Origin: Pseudobutyrivibrio xylanivorans | GTDB lineage: Bacteria; Bacillota; Clostridia; Lachnospirales; Lachnospiraceae | Reading direction: 5' to 3' | NCBI RefSeq assembly: GCF_008935055.1 | Contig: NZ_CP043028.1 | Coordinates: 2,634,501 to 2,698,500, forward strand | Length of the DNA stretch: 64,000 nucleotides | Shown here: positions 35,861-44,544 of the stretch, piece after piece | Numbering within the stretch: position 1 is the first letter of the stretch | Layout: each line of letters opens with the position of its first letter | Notes under the pieces: model-generated | Databases searched by the model: none | What the model was told of the DNA's origin: nothing | The model's input: the letters and a program-made list of their open reading frames with translations, nothing else | Program-made: the position numbers and the translations under genes

Positions 35861-36836
35861 CGAGAAAGACTACATCTTAGAAGTCAATCACCTTAAGAAA
35901 TACTTCCCTATCAAGGGCGGCTTCTTTGGTGGTGTAACAGGAAACGTTAAGGCTGTAGATGACGTTTCATTTAAAATCGAAAGAGGTACTACAATGGGTC
36001 TCGTAGGTGAGTCTGGTTGTGGTAAGTCTACTACAGGACGTACAATTCTTCGTCTTCTTGAAAAGACTGATGGTGAAGTTATTTTTAACGGCGAGGATGT
36101 AAATTCAAAGAGCAAGAAGGAACTTAGAGAACTTCGTACAAAGATGCAGATTGTTTTCCAGGATCCATATTCTTCTCTTTCACCACGTCTTCCAATCGGT
36201 GAGATTATCGGTGAGGCAGTTAGAGAGCATGGTCTTGTTCCTGCTGCTGAATACGATGAATACATCTCAAAGATTATGAAGGAGTGTGGTCTTCAGGAGC
36301 ACCATAAGGATAGATATCCTCATGAGTTCTCAGGTGGTCAGAGACAGCGTGTATGTATCGCTCGTGCACTTGCTCTTAATCCTGATTTCATCGTATGTGA
36401 TGAGCCAGTATCTGCTCTTGATGTTTCTATTCAGGCACAGGTTATCAACCTTCTCAGAAAGCTTCAGAAGGATAGAGGCCTTACATACTTATTCATTTCA
36501 CATGATCTTTCTGTAGTAGAGCATATCTCTGATACAGTTGGTGTTATGTACCTTGGCGGACTTGTTGAGACCGGTAAGACAGAGGACATTTTTGCAAATC
36601 CTCTTCATCCTTACACAAAGGCACTTTTCTCAGCTATTCCAATGCCAGATCCAGATTACAAGAAGGATAGAGTAATCCTTGAGGGTGATATTCCTTCACC
36701 AGCCAATCCACCTAAGGGATGTAAGTTCCACACAAGATGTTCAGAGTGTATGGGCATTTGTAAGGAAGTTGCTCCAGAGTCAAAGGATATGGGCAATGGA
36801 CATATTGTAAGATGTCACCTTTATGATGATAAATAA
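35853..36836 (+). CDS. oppF: Oligopeptide ABC transporter ATPase OppF
   Basis: 327 residues from ATG 35853, which is 9 nt from AGGAGG; an in-frame GTG at 35844 lies in that site and is rejected. Walker A GESGCGKST near 57, VFQDPYSSLSP, signature FSGGQRQR, Walker B FIVCDEPVSALD, and the C-terminal cysteines of CKFHTRCSECMGIC. Pairs with OppD as the ATPase dimer of the transporter. Last core gene of the operon. Confidence 0.96.
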   Translation: MSNEKDYILEVNHLKKYFPIKGGFFGGVTGNVKAVDDVSFKIERGTTMGLVGESGCGKSTTGRTILRLLEKTDGEVIFNGEDVNSKSKKELRELRTKMQIVFQDPYSSLSPRLPIGEIIGEAVREHGLVPAAEYDEYISKIMKECGLQEHHKDRYPHEFSGGQRQRVCIARALALNPDFIVCDEPVSALDVSIQAQVINLLRKLQKDRGLTYLFISHDLSVVEHISDTVGVMYLGGLVETGKTEDIFANPLHPYTKALFSAIPMPDPDYKKDRVILEGDIPSPANPPKGCKFHTRCSECMGICKEVAPESKDMGNGHIVRCHLYDDK

Positions 36837-36838
36837 TT

Positions 36839-37225
36839 ATGAATGATTTTAGTTATTTAAGAAAAATATTAGCTTCTGATTCTTCAGAGGTTTTACAAAA
36901 AGCTTTCAAGTCTCTCAGCAATGAGGGACTTGAAGTCTATGTACAGGATTTCGATAAAAGCTTTAAAGTTGCAAATGAAAAGCTTTTGAAAAAGGCTGGT
37001 TTTTTACTTGTTCCAGCGGCTGATTGGGATTTTGCCGTAGAGATTCTTGGGAGCATTGGACTCGAAAATTATCTTACAGAATGTGAGATTCCAGATGGAG
37101 CAAAGTCTGAATATGATATTGCTGTTGAGAAGTACTACAAAAAGCGAAAATGGACTTATATTGAAACAGGTGTTATTATCGTTGTAGCACTTATGTATTT
37201 TTTATTTAAAATTTTCACCAATTGA
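36839..37225 (+). CDS. Small protein with C-terminal membrane anchor
   Basis: 128 residues. A soluble N-terminal 95 residues with LLKKAGFLLVPAADWDFAVEILGSIGL (LLVPAADWDFAVEIL is the recognisable part), a charged stretch, then one membrane helix at about 106-124 (TGVIIVVALMYFLFKIF). The soluble part faintly recalls DUF2007-type small domains, but the match is weak. It begins 2 nt after oppF and ends 14 nt before rimM, so it may be co-transcribed with either. Confidence 0.6.
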   Translation: MNDFSYLRKILASDSSEVLQKAFKSLSNEGLEVYVQDFDKSFKVANEKLLKKAGFLLVPAADWDFAVEILGSIGLENYLTECEIPDGAKSEYDIAVEKYYKKRKWTYIETGVIIVVALMYFLFKIFTN

Positions 37226-37239
37226 TTTAGGAGGCTTTA

Positions 37240-37758
37240 TTGGAAGAATTATTTCAGGTCGGTTCAATAACACAGACACATGGTATAAAAGGTGAGGTTA
37301 AGGTATTTCCTCTTACTGATGATATTACCCGTTTTAAGGGTATGAAGCATCTTCTTTTGGATGGTGGTAAGGATGGCTATATTGAGCTTGAGGTAGAGAA
37401 TGTCCGTCCACAGAAGAATCTTGTTATCCTTAAGTTTAAGGGAATTGATAATATCAATGATATTGAAAAATTTAAAGGCAAGGGCCTTTATGTTACAAAG
37501 GATAATCGTGTAGAACTTAAGAAGGATGAGTATTTCATTGCTGATTTAATTGGATGTGATGTATATACAGATGAGAATCCTGATGAGAAGTTCGGTGTGA
37601 TTTCTGATGTAATGGAGACAGGGGCGAATGATGTCTATGATATTGAGCTTATAAATGGAGGAAATGTTCTTCTTCCTGCTATCAAGGACTGTATCTTGAA
37701 GGTAGATGTGGATGCACGTCGAGTAGATATACATTTATTGAAGGGATTGATGGATTAG
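37240..37758 (+). CDS. rimM: Ribosome maturation factor RimM
   Basis: 172 residues. Helps assemble the 30S head and binds S19. RimM N domain begins LFQVGSITQTHGIKGEVKVFP, and the PRC-barrel C domain includes DLIGCDVYTDE and LLPAIKDCILKVDVDARRVDI (in part). The start is TTG, 7 nt after AGGAGG. It is separated from rpsP-khpA, its usual neighbours, by the opp operon. 1 nt before trmD. Confidence 0.95.
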   Translation: MEELFQVGSITQTHGIKGEVKVFPLTDDITRFKGMKHLLLDGGKDGYIELEVENVRPQKNLVILKFKGIDNINDIEKFKGKGLYVTKDNRVELKKDEYFIADLIGCDVYTDENPDEKFGVISDVMETGANDVYDIELINGGNVLLPAIKDCILKVDVDARRVDIHLLKGLMD

Positions 37759-37759
37759 C

Positions 37760-38461
37760 ATGAAGTATTATATTTTAACCCTTTTCCCAGAAATGATAGA
37801 GGATGCCTTAAATACAAGTATTTTAGGTCGTGCCAAGAATGCAGGGGCTATTTCATTTGAGGCTGTAAATATTCGCGATTACACCCTTGATAAGCACAAA
37901 AAGGTAGATGACTATCCTTATGGTGGTGGTGCTGGCATGGTTATGCAGGCTCAGCCAATTTACGATGCTTATCAGGCTATTTGCAAGAAGGCAGGTCATA
38001 AGGTTCATTGCATTTACCTTACACCACAGGGACAGCTGTTTAAGCAACAGAATGCTAAGGAGCTTGCACTAAAAGAGGACATATGCTTATTATGCGGTCA
38101 TTATGAGGGTATTGATGAGCGAGTTCTTGAAGAAATTGTTGATGAGTATTATTCAATCGGTGATTATGTTCTTACAGGTGGAGAGCTTCCTTCTCTTGTA
38201 ATGATAGATGCAATTTCGCGAATGGTGCCAGGAGTGCTTACAAACTCTGAGTCAGGAGAGGATGAGTCATTAGAGAACAACTTGCTGGAATATCCTCAGT
38301 ATTCACGTCCAGAGACCTGGAATGACAGGAAGGTTCCATCTATTTTATTATCTGGTGATCATGCTAAAGTTGATGCTTGGAGAAAAGAGCAATCAATTCT
38401 TCGTACAAAGGAAAGAAGACCGGATTTGTACGCAAAATATTTAGAATCAACGGTTGATTAA
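37760..38461 (+). CDS. trmD: tRNA (guanine-N1)-methyltransferase
   Basis: 233 residues. SPOUT-class enzyme making m1G37 in tRNAs, which prevents +1 frameshifting. Shows LFPEMIEDALNTSILGRAK, DDYPYGGGAGMVMQ and the knot motif YSIGDYVLTGGELPS. Length is normal. The rplS promoter overlaps its last codons. Confidence 0.97.
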   Translation: MKYYILTLFPEMIEDALNTSILGRAKNAGAISFEAVNIRDYTLDKHKKVDDYPYGGGAGMVMQAQPIYDAYQAICKKAGHKVHCIYLTPQGQLFKQQNAKELALKEDICLLCGHYEGIDERVLEEIVDEYYSIGDYVLTGGELPSLVMIDAISRMVPGVLTNSESGEDESLENNLLEYPQYSRPETWNDRKVPSILLSGDHAKVDAWRKEQSILRTKERRPDLYAKYLESTVD

Positions 38462-38564
38462 TGGTTTAATCCGTGTTATTATACTAGAGTTGCTAAAGAA
38501 GAGATGGTCCGCTGATTTGCAATAGGGCATTTCAAGAACGTCGCGATGTTTAGGAGGAATTAAA
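38454..38564 (+). promoter_or_regulatory. Promoter and leader of rplS
   Basis: TTGATT at 38454-38459, 17 bp, and TATTAT at 38477-38482, overlapping the trmD stop codon. About 75 nt of leader follows before rplS. Ribosomal protein L19 leaders are known in Firmicutes, but I cannot confirm the fold here. Confidence 0.55.
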
Positions 38565-38915
38565 ATGAACGCAAACGAGATTATTAGAAACATTGAAGCT
38601 GCAGAGCTTAAGGCTGAGCTTCCTGAGTTTTCAGTAGGAGACACAGTTAAGGTTTACGGCCGTATCGTCGAGGGTAACCGTACACGTACTCAGGTATTTG
38701 AGGGTACAGTTATTAAGAGACAGGGTGGCAGCAACCGTGAGACATTTACAGTACGTAAGTCATCAAACGGTGTTGGTGTTGAGAAGACATGGCCACTTCA
38801 CAGCCCTAACGTTGAGAAGATCGAAGTAGTTCGTAAGGGTAAAGTTCGTAGAGCTAAGCTTTACTACCTCAGAGATCTCACAGGTAAGAAGGCAAAGGTT
38901 AAGGAGAGAATCTAA
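38565..38915 (+). CDS. rplS: 50S ribosomal protein L19
   Basis: 116 residues, with the L19 blocks [20 protein letters not shown] (in part), RVQVFEG-like [14 protein letters not shown] and [20 protein letters not shown]. Sits at the 30S-50S interface. Strong AGGAGGAATT site. Confidence 0.98.
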   Translation: MNANEIIRNIEAAELKAELPEFSVGDTVKVYGRIVEGNRTRTQVFEGTVIKRQGGSNRETFTVRKSSNGVGVEKTWPLHSPNVEKIEVVRKGKVRRAKLYYLRDLTGKKAKVKERI

Positions 38916-38939
38916 TTACTCCAATCTCGAAAGTTTATG

Positions 38940-38973
38940 GAACAGTCACGGTTGTGGCTGTTCTTTTACTTTT
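38940..38973 (+). terminator. Terminator after rplS
   Basis: GAACAGTCAC pairs with GTGGCTGTTC (one G-U), loop GGTT, then TTTTACTTTT. Confidence 0.88.
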
Positions 38974-39042
38974 AAGGACTTTTAATGGAAATTATATCCA
39001 AAGTGCGGTAAAATTATCCTAAAGTGTAAAAGGGAAATTATT

Positions 39043-39642
39043 ATGATTTTTTCAAAAAGAAAAAGTTTTTTAGATAAGAAAACCGTCAAAAGAAAAGACG
39101 GATTGAACTTTCGACGCAGGCGTAGAAAGATTGATTTCGACAAGGTTAGATATATAGGGATTCTGGCTGGAGAGCTTGCGGTAGTTATTGCCTGCGCTTA
39201 TGGTGTGGTTGTATGCTTTGGTAAGCAGGTTGAATGCTCGAATGCTTCAATGGAGCCTACTTATCAGACTTCAGATGTTTTGCTTATTAATACTGTAGCT
39301 TATAAGCTTTCAAAGCCAGAGACGGGTGATGTTATTGCTTTCAAGCCTAGGTCAAATGTTAATGCCAGCTTTAGTGTGAAGCGTATCATAGCGACGCCTG
39401 GTGACACTATATATATCAATAATGGGCGTATTTATTTAAATGACGAGCTCTACAAGGAAAATCTTGAGGTCGAGCGAATTGAAAATCCTGGCATTGCAGC
39501 AACTCCAATCACTTTAATGGATAATCAATATTTTGTTCTTGGAGACAATCGTAATTCTTCTGAGGATTCCAGATATGAGAGTGTTGGTTTTGTTACAAAC
39601 GAGGATATTTTAGGAAAAGTTTGGATGAGATATCCATTTTAA
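39043..39642 (+). CDS. lepB: Type I signal peptidase (first copy)
   Basis: 199 residues. Membrane-bound Ser/Lys protease that removes Sec signal peptides. A very basic N terminus (KRKSFLDKKTVKRKDG) precedes one membrane helix (about 38-58). The catalytic Ser lies in SNASMEPTY, the catalytic Lys in SFSVKRIIATPGD, and box E is VLGDNRNSSEDSR. A second copy lies at 40507, with rbgA between them. Confidence 0.93.
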   Translation: MIFSKRKSFLDKKTVKRKDGLNFRRRRRKIDFDKVRYIGILAGELAVVIACAYGVVVCFGKQVECSNASMEPTYQTSDVLLINTVAYKLSKPETGDVIAFKPRSNVNASFSVKRIIATPGDTIYINNGRIYLNDELYKENLEVERIENPGIAATPITLMDNQYFVLGDNRNSSEDSRYESVGFVTNEDILGKVWMRYPF

Positions 39643-39662
39643 AATAGATTTTGAGGTGAAGT

Positions 39663-40502
39663 ATGGAATTTCAATGGTATCCAGGGCATATGACCAAAGC
39701 CAAGCGTCAGATGCAGGAAGATATTAAACTTATAGATTTGGTTATTGAGGTTATCGATGCGAGATGCCCGGTTTCCAGCAGGAATCCTGATATAAATGGA
39801 CTAGCCAATGGAAAGCTTAGACTGATTCTTTTGAACAAGTCTGATTTGGCGGATAAGTCTGTTAATCAGAAATGGATTGAGTATTTTAAAGCACAGGGGT
39901 TTTATTGTGTAGAACTTGACTCCCGCGACAGAAAGAATATGAAGGGCGTGCAGGCTACTCTTGATGAGGTTTGCGCTGCAAAGTTTGAGCGTGACAGGAA
40001 GCGTGGAATCAAAAACAGACCTGTTAGGGCTATGGTTGTTGGTATTCCTAATGTAGGAAAATCCACATTCATTAATTCCTTTGCAGGACGTGCAGTAGCT
40101 AAGACAGGCAATAAGCCAGGTGTTACAAAAGGAAAGCAATGGATTAAGCTTAATAAATCTGTAGAGCTTCTTGATACTCCAGGTATTCTTTGGCCAAAGT
40201 TTGAGGATAATACAGTTGGATTGCATTTGGCGTTTATCGGTTCCATTAACGATGCAATCATAGAGACAAGAGAGCTTGCCCTTGAGCTTGCTGATTTTCT
40301 TAAGGATAATTATCCAGGCGTTATGAATAAAAGATACGAGGTTAGTGAGGATGCTGTGAATCATGAAATTATCACTGAGATTGCAGCAAAGCGTAACTTT
40401 GTAAAGAAGGGGTCAGAGCTTGATTTTGATAAGGCATCGCAGGTTTTAATTGATGAATTCAGAAACGGAAGTTTAGGAAATATATCACTTGAAAGGCCAT
40501 AA
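39663..40502 (+). CDS. rbgA: Ribosome biogenesis GTPase RbgA (YlqF)
   Basis: 279 residues. Essential late 50S assembly GTPase in Bacillus. Shows the circularly permuted order: G4 NKSD near 57, then G1 GIPNVGKST near 127, then G3 DTPG near 178. The N terminus FQWYPGHMTKAKRQM is the family signature. Overlaps no gene but is only 4 nt from the next start. The order lepB-rbgA-rnhB is standard in Firmicutes. Confidence 0.96.
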   Translation: MEFQWYPGHMTKAKRQMQEDIKLIDLVIEVIDARCPVSSRNPDINGLANGKLRLILLNKSDLADKSVNQKWIEYFKAQGFYCVELDSRDRKNMKGVQATLDEVCAAKFERDRKRGIKNRPVRAMVVGIPNVGKSTFINSFAGRAVAKTGNKPGVTKGKQWIKLNKSVELLDTPGILWPKFEDNTVGLHLAFIGSINDAIIETRELALELADFLKDNYPGVMNKRYEVSEDAVNHEIITEIAAKRNFVKKGSELDFDKASQVLIDEFRNGSLGNISLERP

Positions 40503-40506
40503 GGAC

Positions 40507-41208
40507 ATGAATATTATTGATTTTAATGAGGAAGAGCAGATTAAGAAGGATATTGAAAGGGCTAGAGCCAGTGTTGATGAGAGGCCATCGGCTACTATAA
40601 AGGGTAAGTCTAAATCTTCCAAGGATAATGGTGAGGTTTTCGAAGAAGAGGAAGAAAAACTTACTGCTGGTGTTATCATCAGAGAAATTATTAGCGTAGT
40701 AATAAATGTTTTAATTTGTTTTGCAGTTGTATTTGTTATCACTCAGTTCATCGGACAGAGAACTGTTGTTAGTGGTTCTTCAATGGAGGATACACTTTCT
40801 GATGGGGACAATCTTATTGTTGATAAGGTAAGCTACAAGCTCCATGATCCAGAGCGTTTTGATGTAGTTGTTTTTCCGTATCAGTATGAGGAGGATACTT
40901 ACTATATCAAGCGAATCATTGGACTTCCTGGAGAATCTGTGAGAATTGATGGTGGCGGAAATATCTATGTTAACGATCAGCTTCTTACTGAAAATTATGG
41001 AACAGAGACTATTTTAAATCCTGGTTTGGCAAATACAGAAATTTATCTTGGACCAGGCGAGTATTTTGTTCTCGGAGACAATCGAAACAACAGTACAGAT
41101 TCAAGATTCGAAGCTGTTGGAAATATAAAGGGAGATGATATTGTTGGTAAGGCATGGCTTAGAGTGTATCCATTCAATAGTTTTGGCCTTGTAGACAATA
41201 TTGAATAG
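40507..41208 (+). CDS. lepB: Type I signal peptidase (second copy)
   Basis: 233 residues from ATG 40507; an in-frame TTG at 40489 lies inside rbgA. An unusual acidic and basic cytoplasmic N-terminal region of about 55 residues (EEEEEKLTAG) precedes the membrane helix (about 65-83). Catalytic Ser in SGSSMEDTL, Lys in YYIKRIIGLPGE, box E VLGDNRNNSTDSR. The two peptidases differ clearly, so the duplication is probably not recent. Confidence 0.93.
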   Translation: MNIIDFNEEEQIKKDIERARASVDERPSATIKGKSKSSKDNGEVFEEEEEKLTAGVIIREIISVVINVLICFAVVFVITQFIGQRTVVSGSSMEDTLSDGDNLIVDKVSYKLHDPERFDVVVFPYQYEEDTYYIKRIIGLPGESVRIDGGGNIYVNDQLLTENYGTETILNPGLANTEIYLGPGEYFVLGDNRNNSTDSRFEAVGNIKGDDIVGKAWLRVYPFNSFGLVDNIE

Positions 41209-41210
41209 TT

Positions 41211-41975
41211 ATGAGCGAGAAGAAAATTACCGATATTCAAAGAGAATATAAAGATACTGAGTTGGATGCGCTTCCATCATTTATAGAGGAATATATTAGT
41301 GATGGTCGTCCTGGTGTTTCAAAAATCATTGGTCAGGCTCAGAAGCGTATGGAAAAGCTTAGAGTTGAGCGTGAGAGAATTGAACGCCTAAAGGAATATG
41401 AGCGCAAATACTGGGATAAATTCGATTTTATTGGTGGTATTGATGAGGTAGGCAGAGGACCTCTCGCTGGTCCTGTAGTTACAGCCTGCGTTATTTTGCC
41501 AAAGGACTGTGATATTCTTTACATTAATGATTCAAAGAAGCTTACTGCTGCAAAGCGTGATGAGCTATATGAGGAGATTATGTCAAAGGCAATCTCGGTT
41601 GGCATTGGAGCTGCCTCAGAACAGCGTATCGACGAGATCAACATCCTTCAGGCAACCTATGAGGCAATGCGTCAGGCTATTTCAGAATGCAGTGTTGAGC
41701 CACAGGTACTTTTGAACGATGCTGTTACAATACCATCTGTAACAATCCCTCAGGTTCCTATCATCAAGGGTGATGCAAAGTCTATCACAATTGGTGCTGC
41801 CAGCATTATTGCCAAGGTTACAAGGGATAGAATGATGGTTGAATACGATTCTATTTATCCAGAATATCATTTTGCAAACAATAAGGGCTATGGCTCACAG
41901 GAGCACATTGAGGCTTTGAAAAAGTATGGCCCTTGTCCTATTCACAGAAGGTCATTTATTGGTAACTTTGTCTAA
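41211..41975 (+). CDS. rnhB: Ribonuclease HII
   Basis: 254 residues. Cuts RNA in RNA-DNA hybrids, including single ribonucleotides. An N-terminal region of about 70 residues, as in Bacillus, comes before the catalytic domain. That domain starts IGGIDEVGRGPLAGPV with the Asp-Glu pair, then the third acidic residue in INDSKKL and the last in IAKVTRDRMM. 2 nt after the signal peptidase gene. Confidence 0.95.
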   Translation: MSEKKITDIQREYKDTELDALPSFIEEYISDGRPGVSKIIGQAQKRMEKLRVERERIERLKEYERKYWDKFDFIGGIDEVGRGPLAGPVVTACVILPKDCDILYINDSKKLTAAKRDELYEEIMSKAISVGIGAASEQRIDEINILQATYEAMRQAISECSVEPQVLLNDAVTIPSVTIPQVPIIKGDAKSITIGAASIIAKVTRDRMMVEYDSIYPEYHFANNKGYGSQEHIEALKKYGPCPIHRRSFIGNFV

Positions 41976-41994
41976 CAGTACGTCGGGGTGAGCT

Positions 41995-43887
41995 ATGAAT
42001 ATCAATACGGGCTTTAATCCATACAATAGCGGTATGATAGCAAACGCTGCCGACCGCACTAAAATGGCTTCCAGTCAGTCTCTAACTGGCTCTCCAACAG
42101 ATACGCTGAAGGAGGGCGAGGTTTTTGAGGGCTCTGTGAACTCAATCGAAAATGGAAAAGTTGTTATTGGGCTTGCCAATGGTCAGACTATGAATGCTCG
42201 CCTGGATCCAGGTGTTAGTCTGGTCCCAGGCCAGTCAGTATTTTTTGAAGTTAAAAGTAATGATGGAAATTTAGTTCAGATACGTCCAGTAAATCTTAAT
42301 GGACTTGATGCAAATCCTACACTTCTCAAGGCGCTTAGTTTTGCCAATATCACAGCAAGTGAGCGCACTATTAATATGGTCAATTCTATGATGCAGAATT
42401 CCATGTCTATTAATCCTGAGAATCTTACAGCTATGAATAGAGTTGTACTTAGCAATCCAGAGGTGGATGTACCAACTCTTGTTACAATGTCTAAGTATGG
42501 GCTTGAGATTACACCTGAGAATATTCAGATGTTTCAAAACTATGCAAACGATAAGGCTGCGTTGAACGATAATTTCCAGATTATCTCGGATATGCTTCCT
42601 AAGCTTATGGAGTCCGAGGAACTTTCTACTACTGATGTGATTAATCTAAATAGCCAGCTAAAGACTATTTTTGTAGATGGACTTGATAATGAAGCTGGGG
42701 CTCAGGGCCTGGTTAATGAAGCTGAAACATTGGACGGAACAGTGACTTCTAAGGATATCGTTCCTACAGCAAATCAGCAGAATACTGATGTTACCATAGC
42801 AAAGCCAGATGTTTTAGAGGCTTTTGAAACAGAGCCTGGGAAAAATATAATTGGTGAGGCTTCAGAAAAGACTGTTATTAACACACAACAAATGTCTCAG
42901 ATGTCCGAAGAAGCCTTGGGTATAGAAACAGCTTCAACTGAGGCTGCTGCAAAGCCAGCTGGGGCTTTGCAGAATCAACAGGAGATGGAAAATGCCATTC
43001 GCCAGCAAAGTGGAAGTGATGTAGGCACTCAGGCTTTAAATTCCTTTGCCAGTGAAAAGCAGATTTCATCCTTTAATACGCTACTAAATAGTCTTCCAGA
43101 TTTTCCAAAGGATAATTTGGAGGTGTTCGGTGAAAATGGAACATTAAAGGCTGATGCAAATATTAAAGAGGTCTTCCGTGAGATTACCAATTACTTTGAA
43201 AATCATCCTGATATTCCAAAGGAGACGTTAAATGATATAATAAAGACTCCTTTGTATAAGGGACTTCTTAAAAATCTCATTGCTGACAGTTTTTCAATGG
43301 AGCCAAAAAATGTTACAAAGCCTGGTGAGATTTCTAAGCTTTACGAGAGAGTATTAAAGCAGTCAGATGCGTTGGAAAAATTGGTTTCTGCCTTTAATAA
43401 CAAGGCAGCTGAGACTATAAAGAATCAAACTGCCGAAATTAAGCAGAATGTAAATTTTATGAATTCTGCAAATGAAATGTATAATTTCGTGCAGATTCCT
43501 TTGAAAATGTATAATCAAAATACTGACGGTATGCTTTATGTCCGCCAGAATAAACGATCAAGCTATGAGGAGGGCGAGGAGATTACTGCCTTCTTACATT
43601 TTGATATGGAATATTTGGGACCGACTGATGTTTTCATCTCACTTAAAGAGGTGAAGGTTGGTTGTAAGTGGAATCTTGCTAATGAATCATCTCTTCAGCT
43701 TATAGAGGATAATATTGATATTCTTACAGAAAGGCTTGCAGCCAAGGGCTTTACTGTAACCTCGGAGATGACTTGTGGTGCGCCAAGGGCAAGCTTCGTT
43801 GAAGATTTTCTGGAAGCACCACCGATTAATACCGAGACAACCAGCGATGGACTTGTTCATAGATACAGCTTTGATATGAGGGCTTGA
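41995..43887 (+). CDS. FliK-like protein (YlqG-like position)
   Basis: 630 residues. The N-terminal part (about 35-100) looks like an OB- or barrel-like segment (EGEVFEGSVNSIENGKVVIGLANGQTM in part). The middle (about 200-360) is low-complexity and rich in Gln, Ala and Glu. The C-terminal 130 residues (from about 490) have the strand-helix pattern of the FliK/Flg_hook domain: DMEYLGPTDVFISLKE ... LLIEDNIDILTERL-like QLIEDNIDILTERLAAKGF. It occupies the place of Bacillus ylqG, between rnhB and the FlhB-like gene. Its real role is unknown; it may act with a flagellar export gate or a non-flagellar analogue. Confidence 0.7.
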   Translation: MNINTGFNPYNSGMIANAADRTKMASSQSLTGSPTDTLKEGEVFEGSVNSIENGKVVIGLANGQTMNARLDPGVSLVPGQSVFFEVKSNDGNLVQIRPVNLNGLDANPTLLKALSFANITASERTINMVNSMMQNSMSINPENLTAMNRVVLSNPEVDVPTLVTMSKYGLEITPENIQMFQNYANDKAALNDNFQIISDMLPKLMESEELSTTDVINLNSQLKTIFVDGLDNEAGAQGLVNEAETLDGTVTSKDIVPTANQQNTDVTIAKPDVLEAFETEPGKNIIGEASEKTVINTQQMSQMSEEALGIETASTEAAAKPAGALQNQQEMENAIRQQSGSDVGTQALNSFASEKQISSFNTLLNSLPDFPKDNLEVFGENGTLKADANIKEVFREITNYFENHPDIPKETLNDIIKTPLYKGLLKNLIADSFSMEPKNVTKPGEISKLYERVLKQSDALEKLVSAFNNKAAETIKNQTAEIKQNVNFMNSANEMYNFVQIPLKMYNQNTDGMLYVRQNKRSSYEEGEEITAFLHFDMEYLGPTDVFISLKEVKVGCKWNLANESSLQLIEDNIDILTERLAAKGFTVTSEMTCGAPRASFVEDFLEAPPINTETTSDGLVHRYSFDMRA

Positions 43888-43889
43888 TT

Positions 43890-44180
43890 ATGGCGGAGGA
43901 GAAAAAGTTCGATAAGGATAAAACGGCGGTTGCACTGGCTTATGAGGCTGGAGATTCTGCTCCAAAGATTCTTGCTTCTGGAAAGGGATATGTTGCTGAG
44001 CAGATTATCGAGGAAGCAAAAAAGGCGGACGTACCATTTTATCAGGATAATGAATTGGCTCAGACCTTAAGTAAACTGAATATCGGAGATGCGATTCCTC
44101 CTGAGCTTTACGAGGTTGTTGCTGAGATTTTGGTTTTTGTAAATGATATGGAAAAGCTTAAGGCAAAGCTTGGAAAGTAA
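43890..44180 (+). CDS. Stand-alone FlhB C-terminal-like protein (YlqH)
   Basis: 96 residues. Equivalent to the cytoplasmic, post-cleavage part of FlhB/YscU, without membrane helices. KTAVALAYEAGDSAPKILASGKG and GDAIPPELYEVVAEILVFV (in parts) match the FlhB end. The autocleavage NPTH is absent; DKDK stands in its place. ATG at 43890, 2 nt after the FliK-like stop. FliK and FlhB together set export specificity in flagella, so the pair may form a partial copy of that switch. Bacillus has the same ylqG-ylqH pair at this locus. Confidence 0.85.
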   Translation: MAEEKKFDKDKTAVALAYEAGDSAPKILASGKGYVAEQIIEEAKKADVPFYQDNELAQTLSKLNIGDAIPPELYEVVAEILVFVNDMEKLKAKLGK

Positions 44181-44184
44181 TATA

Positions 44185-44544
44185 ATGAATAACAGAAAAC
44201 AAGGTAATGATTTTGAAAAAATTGCCTCTGAATTTCTAAAAAAACAAGGAATGACTATACTAAAACTTAATTTTTATTGTAAAATGGGCGAAGTCGATAT
44301 TATTGCAAGGGATGGCAGTTATCTTGTTTTCATAGAGGTAAAATATAGAAAGAACACCGCCAAGGGTTCTGCTGCCGAGGCAGTTAATTTTAACAAAATG
44401 AGAAAGATTTGTCGCTGTGCTGATGTCTATATGATGACTAATAAGTGCCCACCAGACACTAGCGTAAGGTTTGACGTTATAGCAATAGAGGAAGGAAATT
44501 TAAAGCATTATAAAAATGCCTTTGAGTATATACCAGTATGTTAA
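44185..44544 (+). CDS. YraN family nuclease-fold protein
   Basis: 119 residues, UPF0102. Restriction-endonuclease-like fold with GEVDIIARDG and VFIEVKYRKN, which hold the D-ExK residues. An upstream in-frame ATG at 44143 lies in the previous gene; ATG 44185 starts MNNRKQGNDFEKIASEFL, which is the usual family beginning. Function unknown; a Holliday-junction-type nuclease has been suggested for the fold. Overlaps the next gene by 7 nt. Confidence 0.9.
   Translation: MNNRKQGNDFEKIASEFLKKQGMTILKLNFYCKMGEVDIIARDGSYLVFIEVKYRKNTAKGSAAEAVNFNKMRKICRCADVYMMTNKCPPDTSVRFDVIAIEEGNLKHYKNAFEYIPVC

Noticed and set aside
39801..40364. 187-residue minus-strand reading frame
   Set aside because: Antisense to rbgA, with Ile/Cys/Ser-rich composition and no ribosome site; a shadow of the real gene.
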